A stretch of 19,928 nt of DNA from Methanocalculus sp. (GTDB lineage Archaea; Halobacteriota; Methanomicrobia; Methanomicrobiales; Methanocorpusculaceae): assembly GCF_029762515.1 (NCBI RefSeq), contig NZ_JARVGN010000003.1, positions 1 to 19,928 on the forward strand, in the 5' to 3' direction. Positions 15,872 to 19,928 of the stretch are shown piece by piece (position 1 is the first letter of the stretch; each line of letters opens with the position of its first letter). The notes beneath the pieces are model-generated. The model did not search any database and was not told the origin of the DNA. It worked only from the letters and a program-made list of their open reading frames with translations. The position numbers and the translations under genes are program-made.

Positions 15872-16819
15872 ACCAAAAACACGTGAGAACGTGACAAAAA
15901 TCCATGAAATAAAAATATTTCCAACAAAAAACAGTAAATATACGATCATTGCTCCAATTAAGAACAATCTGCTAAGAAACTCGGGTGCTTTTTCGAGGAT
16001 GATCTTATTCGCCAGGAAAAGAGTGGATAGGGCTTTTTTTATCTCGTTGTAGCTGAATGATCCTTCATTCAGGATCTTTTGGTTATTAAGAATGGCAAGC
16101 GTGGAGTGATCGATCTCACCGATATTCAGACGGGAGAAGTTGTCCCGCAGAACGGCGTAGACCGTCTCCTTCTGGCCGCGGGATTTTTCCTGCGATTTGG
16201 CCGGCATGGAGCGCCACTGGACCAGTACCTCGTCCATGCGATAGAGTTTGCCTGCCTTCGAGGCCCGGTGGTAGAAGTCGTAGTCAAGGGCCCATTTCAC
16301 CCTCTCATTGTAGCCCCCGATCGATTCTGCGAACTCCTTTCGAAACATCACGGTCGAGTGGGTGAGGCAGTTTCTGAAGTTGAGGAGGTAGTAGACCGTC
16401 TCCGGGCCGAATCGCCCGCGCCAGGCGCCGATGACCTTCCCCTCTTCGTCGATCAGCTCGTTTGAGGAGCCCACGAGGTCTATCCCTGGATGGCGCTCCA
16501 GAAATGCGTGCTGCACCGCGAGGCGGTGGGGGTAGGCGATGTCGTCGGCATCCATCCTGGCGATGTATTGGCCCCGGGCGAGGGCGAGCCCGCGGTTGGA
16601 GGAGCGGGGGCAGCCCATGTTCTCCTCGTTAGTCACCACCCTCACCCTGGGATCTGTATAACTCGCCAGGATCGTAGGGCTGGAATCGGTGGAGGCATCG
16701 TCGACCACTAACAGCTCGAAATCCGAGTAGGTCTGGGCGAGGATGCTGTCGATCGCCTGCCGCAGGAACCGCTCCTCGTTGTAGACCGTCATCAAAACGG
16801 TGATTGCCGGCGGACTCAC
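15854..16819 (-). CDS. Family 2 glycosyltransferase with C-terminal membrane segment
   Basis: This 321-aa GT-A enzyme starts ITVLMTVYNEERFLRQAIDS. VVDDASTDSSP (38-48), the DxD-type ARMDADDIAYPHRL (87-100) and KWALDYDFYHRAS (175-187) are standard GT2 elements. A hydrophobic segment at about 285-310 anchors it to the membrane. The start is GTG at 16819, overlapping the TGA of the preceding GT2 gene by four bases (GTGA), with GGAG about ten bases upstream, so translation is coupled. Base composition changes sharply near residue 243: the catalytic part is GC-rich, while the tail is AT-rich like the rest of the island. The sugar donor is unknown. Confidence 0.9.
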   Translation of the reverse strand: MSPPAITVLMTVYNEERFLRQAIDSILAQTYSDFELLVVDDASTDSSPTILASYTDPRVRVVTNEENMGCPRSSNRGLALARGQYIARMDADDIAYPHRLAVQHAFLERHPGIDLVGSSNELIDEEGKVIGAWRGRFGPETVYYLLNFRNCLTHSTVMFRKEFAESIGGYNERVKWALDYDFYHRASKAGKLYRMDEVLVQWRSMPAKSQEKSRGQKETVYAVLRDNFSRLNIGEIDHSTLAILNNQKILNEGSFSYNEIKKALSTLFLANKIILEKAPEFLSRLFLIGAMIVYLLFFVGNIFISWIFVTFSRVFGSISKR

Positions 16820-16975
16820 CGCTCACTCTCCGCGATCTTGAACTGGCCGAAGGAGCACCGGATCCCGACACAGGCGCAGACCAGCCCCAGGCCCACGATC
16901 ACCGGGTTCATGCACTCGATCACCCAGGTGTGGAAGCTCCGGTAGAATGGCAATTTCACGATCGCAACGATGGTT
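16085..16975. other. GC-rich patch within the AT-rich island
   Basis: By eye, GC content rises abruptly near 16085 and falls again near 16975. The patch covers the catalytic part of one GT2 gene and the hydrophobic C-terminal tail of the next, without respecting gene borders. The edges are approximate. Confidence 0.65.
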
Positions 16976-17778
16976 TTATACAAGATAAACCCTGAAAATC
17001 CCACAATTAGGCTGATTTTTTTTAAGTTGTCCAGAGGGCTGTAAAGGGTTTGGAGGCTTGATTGACCAACCATGAACCGCCGTTTGAAAAAATAGTGCAG
17101 GTTCATCTTGTCAGCAGGCACGAGGTGGTAGACCTTCAGGTCGGGTGAATAATAGAACATTTCTTTTTCATTATACTCATCCCATATCTTATTGAAGAGT
17201 CTTGTCTCCTCGCCAAGATTGAGCGTTTCCCCTTTCACTCCAAGATTAATGTCGAACCCCCCTAATCGCTCAAGAACCGCCTTGGAAAAGACCATGTTCG
17301 AACCGGAAAAAAATTCGCCCTTTTTCAGGTAGCGCGGTGCATCGCCCCAGCTTCGTATCTCATACTCGTCGAGAAACCAATCCGGTTTTTCGGAGAGATA
17401 AAATGGATATATCGGCCCGCCAATGCCGATGGGCCTTGGATTCAACTCCTGGAGCATCATATAAATCCCTGTTATCCAGTCTGGGTCTGCACGGGCATCA
17501 TCATCGATATATGCGACATATTCGCCTTTTGCCTCCCTGAATCCCCGATTTCTTGCATGAGACAAACCCTGGTTGGGTTCAAAGATATAACGTAAATTCT
17601 CAGCATTTCTGAATTGATTCACAATTTCTTTTGTATTATCGGTAGAATTATTATCAACAACAATTATCTCAAAAATTTCTTTATCCGCCGTTTGATGCAT
17701 CAAACTCTCAATAGACCCAGATAATATATTCGATCGATTGTATGTGCATATTATCACTGAAATTTGAACATTATTCAT
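16816..17778 (-). CDS. Family 2 glycosyltransferase with hydrophobic C-terminus
   Basis: This 320-aa GT-A enzyme begins ISVIICTYNRSNILSGSIESL. VVDNNSTDNT (40-49), AYIDDDARADPDW (89-101, with the Asp triad at 92-94) and LNLGEETRLF (186-195) mark the donor and catalytic sites. A hydrophobic C-terminal region (about 250-310) suggests membrane attachment. The start ATG 17778 has GGGTG about six bases upstream. It overlaps the next GT2 by four bases, so the two form a translational pair. Residues after about 269 are encoded by the GC-rich patch, while the catalytic domain is not, so the tail may have been exchanged by recombination. It is related to the GT2 at 9189-10121. Confidence 0.9.
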   Translation of the reverse strand: MNNVQISVIICTYNRSNILSGSIESLMHQTADKEIFEIIVVDNNSTDNTKEIVNQFRNAENLRYIFEPNQGLSHARNRGFREAKGEYVAYIDDDARADPDWITGIYMMLQELNPRPIGIGGPIYPFYLSEKPDWFLDEYEIRSWGDAPRYLKKGEFFSGSNMVFSKAVLERLGGFDINLGVKGETLNLGEETRLFNKIWDEYNEKEMFYYSPDLKVYHLVPADKMNLHYFFKRRFMVGQSSLQTLYSPLDNLKKISLIVGFSGFILYKTIVAIVKLPFYRSFHTWVIECMNPVIVGLGLVCACVGIRCSFGQFKIAESER

Positions 17779-17879
17779 GCAAACACCCGTTTGTTGTCAA
17801 TAATTATTTTTGATGAATTACGATACAATCTCCATCATATCAGTAACGCATTAAATATTCATAGACACAACCATATTAA

Positions 17880-19529
17880 TCACGTCTTTTCGAATATACT
17901 CACATACTGGTTCTCATAAATTAATACAAAACGATCTGATGTTAATAGATTTTTTAGGATATCATGGTTTATTTGTGTCTTATGAAGATATAGGTGTGTG
18001 AAATCTAAGTCATTCTCTTCTGAAATAGAAAATAAATCCCTTTGAGTCTTAATTTGGCAGATTTCCTCGTCAATTTCCCACAATTGAGGGAATTCTCCCG
18101 TCCACTCGCTTCCAAAATGTACATTCAGTGTGGTTCTCTTCGATATTGCTGGAAACCAATCACCATACATCCAACCTTCTTCTTTTGTAGTGTAGATAAT
18201 GTCTTTCGCGATGAAAACGGAATCATCAGGAGTATTTTCTGCTACCCATTTCATGGCAACGAAATCCAGTTGTTCCTTTTGAATACGAGACAGCGATTCA
18301 TTTGAATTACCCCCCGAATTATAAGAATCAATTGTTTCCTGTGCGATAGGATGCAAAATAAGCATTGAAAGCAGAATAAAACTGACAACAATATTTGCAT
18401 GCGTTTTATCCAGTCCAATTTTTGCATCGTATATCAAATTTGGAATAATAAATTTAAATAGACAGATTGTTATCAAGAAAATGGCAGGGATAAACAAATA
18501 ATAGTACGATTCAGGAGCAAATAACCACCCCAAAAACCAGAATGGATAGAGTAATTGCTTTTGAAGTAGGCAATACCCAGTTCCGATTAGAATTACCAAA
18601 AACCAAGGATGGAAAAATGGGCTGAAATTATTAAGTATAAAAAATTTCGCTACATTCTTTATTAAAAACCATGATACTGATGTTCCCTGTTTATGCAGAT
18701 AACCCAATAATATTGGCTCAAAACCATGATTAACGTACACATTTAAAATCCAAAATAAACTTATTGAGAATGCTATTAATAATGATAGTCCAATAATCTT
18801 GTATTTAAATTTTATTTTGTGGTAATGCAACGCATAGTCAATTATGCAGAATACAATAAGAAGCAAGCTTGCTGCAGGACTTGTAATAATGGTCAGTCCA
18901 AGAATTACTCCAAAAACTAAATAGTCAATTAATTTTTGACTTTTTCTTGCTCTTATATGGAATAAAATACCTAAAAGGAGTAATGTCAGACCTGCCACAT
19001 GGATTAATTCGGATCCAGATGTAAAGGATTTTGGATAAATTACAATAGGTGAAATTGAAAATAATAAAGAAGCAAAATACGTCAATTTTTTGTCATCCTT
19101 AAATAATTCTTTTGATAACAGAAAAAACACGAATATATTGATTATACTAATGATTGTTGGCGAGAAATTAATTAAAATAAGAGGATCGATACCAAAAAAT
19201 ACCGATATAGCTGCTAAAAAATAAAAGCAAAGTGGAGGATAAACAAAAGGAAGACCATCGACAGTAAAGTGAGGAATAAAAGATGGATAGTCAAATTGGT
19301 TCGCGATAATTGTTTGAATAAATAAATAATAAAGACCGCCACCATTGTAAGGGATTGTCGTTGAAAAATTGAGCGACATCAATCCACGAATTCGAATAAT
19401 ACTCCCTATAGCACAAATAAGAGCAACAGAAATCACATCTAGATATTTTTCAATACGTGTTGATTGGTATCGTGCAGTCAGTTTTAAAGAAAAACTCTCA
19501 ATTGAGTCGATTATTGATTTTTTATCCAT
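17880..19529 (-). CDS. GT-C-type polytopic glycosyltransferase (GT39/PMT-like)
   Basis: This 549-aa membrane protein has about twelve hydrophobic segments over residues 30-400 and a soluble C-terminal domain (about 405-549) containing VAMKWVAENTPDDSVF. The N-terminal layout (RIRGL, then the first external loop, then FTVDGLPFVYPPL at 88-100) is that of archaeal PMT_2/GT39-like proteins that use dolichyl-phosphate sugars outside the membrane. The loop position where an acidic residue is usual reads YNGGGLYY (61-68), without Asp or Glu. The start ATG 19529 has GAGGG five to six bases upstream, and the small winged-helix-like gene upstream overlaps it by 19 bases, which suggests translational coupling. 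The sugar and acceptor are unknown. Confidence 0.78.
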   Translation of the reverse strand: MDKKSIIDSIESFSLKLTARYQSTRIEKYLDVISVALICAIGSIIRIRGLMSLNFSTTIPYNGGGLYYLFIQTIIANQFDYPSFIPHFTVDGLPFVYPPLCFYFLAAISVFFGIDPLILINFSPTIISIINIFVFFLLSKELFKDDKKLTYFASLLFSISPIVIYPKSFTSGSELIHVAGLTLLLLGILFHIRARKSQKLIDYLVFGVILGLTIITSPAASLLLIVFCIIDYALHYHKIKFKYKIIGLSLLIAFSISLFWILNVYVNHGFEPILLGYLHKQGTSVSWFLIKNVAKFFILNNFSPFFHPWFLVILIGTGYCLLQKQLLYPFWFLGWLFAPESYYYLFIPAIFLITICLFKFIIPNLIYDAKIGLDKTHANIVVSFILLSMLILHPIAQETIDSYNSGGNSNESLSRIQKEQLDFVAMKWVAENTPDDSVFIAKDIIYTTKEEGWMYGDWFPAISKRTTLNVHFGSEWTGEFPQLWEIDEEICQIKTQRDLFSISEENDLDFTHLYLHKTQINHDILKNLLTSDRFVLIYENQYVSIFEKT

Positions 19530-19743
19530 AATTTCCCTCGATTATATTGCATCATCTCACGAATGTATCCAAGTTTTTTTAAGCAATAGCCAACAGAAGC
19601 AGCATTTTTGCCAAGAGATTTGATCTCATCTTCACCATATTTTTCGATTAAATCGAGATGTATATATATGAAGAACGGCATATTTGGGGGAAATTTTGTT
19701 CTTTTAAATATAAATTTACGTATTCTAAAAGCGTCCTACTCAT
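19511..19743 (-). pseudogene. Small winged-helix-like regulator, split by a frameshift at a TA run
   Basis: Two adjoining frames read like one small protein. The first starts at ATG 19743 (MSRTLLEYVNLYLKEQNF) and stops at 19648-19650 after 31 codons. The second continues in another frame as DLIEKYGEDEI, LGKNAASVGYCLKKLGYI and NRGKLWIKNQ, ending at TAA 19511-19513. Helix, recognition-like helix and an RGKLWI hairpin are what a winged-helix DNA-binding domain of about 76 residues would show. The frames meet at an alternating TA run (about 19661-19669); removing one TA unit would fuse them. The second part alone could start at ATG 19681 (56 aa). It sits at the head of the GT-C/GT2 gene group and overlaps the GT-C start, so a regulator of this locus is the inference. 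No family was confirmed. Confidence 0.5.
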
Positions 19744-19746
19744 TGT

Positions 19747-19777
19747 AGAATTCTTAGAATAAAATCAATAAAAAAAT
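19747..19777 (-). promoter_or_regulatory. Candidate promoter and operator of the right-hand - strand genes
   Basis: On the - strand, TTTTTTATTG (about 19777-19768) is a TATA-like box centred about 29 bases before ATG 19743. Between them ATTCTAAGAATTCT (19760-19747) contains two overlapping inverted repeats, ATTCTAAGAAT and AGAATTCT, close to the expected transcription start. The T-rich run directly after the topoisomerase stop could also terminate that transcript. Confidence 0.4.
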
Positions 19778-19779
19778 TG

Positions 19780-19928
19780 TTAAATAATCCCCATCTCGGA
19801 AAGCCGGTTGGGCAGATACTCCTTCGTCACGAAATCGAGGCCGCGGCTGGCGAAGGCCTGCTGTTCTGACTTGAGCTTCATCTGCAGCTGTAAATTGATC
19901 TGCTTCTTCCAGTACTCGGTGTCGAAGC
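19780..19928 (-). CDS. top6A: DNA topoisomerase VI subunit A, C-terminal end (partial, probable)
   Basis: The last 48 codons of a GC-rich gene run in from the right edge. The peptide has WKKQINLQLQMKLKSEQQAF followed by SRGLDFVTKEYLPNRL. This matches the end of archaeal Spo11/Top6A proteins as I recall them: a helix that includes KxEQQA(F/L), then a (S/A)xGLxFVTxxYLPxxL ending. Topoisomerase VI relaxes and decatenates DNA and is a core archaeal gene, so this probably marks the chromosomal side of the island. The identification rests on a short tail and should be read as probable. Confidence 0.7.
   Translation of the reverse strand, partial: FDTEYWKKQINLQLQMKLKSEQQAFASRGLDFVTKEYLPNRLSEMGII

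Noticed and set aside
16079..16711. Long + strand frames opposite the GT2 gene in the GC-rich patch
   Set aside because: They are antisense to a clear GT2 coding sequence, and high GC reduces stop codons. No start signal or family match is seen.

Overview
The window looks like an archaeal surface-glycan island, most likely from a methanogen of the Methanomicrobiales type. The evidence is a probable DNA topoisomerase VI subunit A C-terminus at the right edge (a mainly archaeal gene), AT-rich TATA-like boxes close to start codons, and GGAG/GAGG-type ribosome binding sites. Both edges are GC-rich: an ABC exporter tail at 2-166 and the topoisomerase tail at 19780-19928. Almost everything between them is clearly more AT-rich, which suggests a horizontally acquired or rapidly exchanged accessory block set into a GC-rich chromosome. 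Assignment to a genus is not possible from this sequence alone.

Left block (530-5853, mostly + strand). This is a CMP-pseudaminic-acid-type nonulosonate pathway: PseB dehydratase/epimerase, PseC aminotransferase, PseI synthase, a PseH-like N-acetyltransferase and an SpsF/PseF-like cytidylyltransferase. The UDP-sugar hydrolase step (PseG) is not visible. Where it might be expected, between pseH and pseF, lies an opposite-strand TIM-barrel protein that keeps all nine metal-ligand positions of endonuclease IV.

Central block (5934-14095, - strand, very AT-rich). Read in its own direction, it encodes a large GT-B-like protein, two GT4 glycosyltransferases, a GT2, a DUF6044-like polytopic membrane protein and, last, a protein carrying the EDG / HP / ST motif set of bacterial sialyltransferases. 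That last gene lies tail-to-tail with the cytidylyltransferase and is the best candidate for the transferase that uses the CMP-nonulosonate.

Right block (14096-19782). A lone + strand gene of unknown function (14702-15643) sits behind tandem repeats and a TATA-like promoter. Then come, on the - strand, two GT2 enzymes with hydrophobic tails and a GT-C-type membrane protein. At the head of this group is a small winged-helix-like gene split by a frameshift at a TA dinucleotide run. A GC-rich patch (about 16085-16975) spans the junction of the two GT2 genes, which points to recombination inside the island.

Together the genes would make an activated nonulosonic acid and assemble a lipid-linked or surface oligosaccharide, for example for S-layer or archaellum glycosylation. 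No oligosaccharyltransferase, Wzx or Wzy gene is recognised in the window. The left-edge ABC exporter could be a flippase, but only its tail is present.
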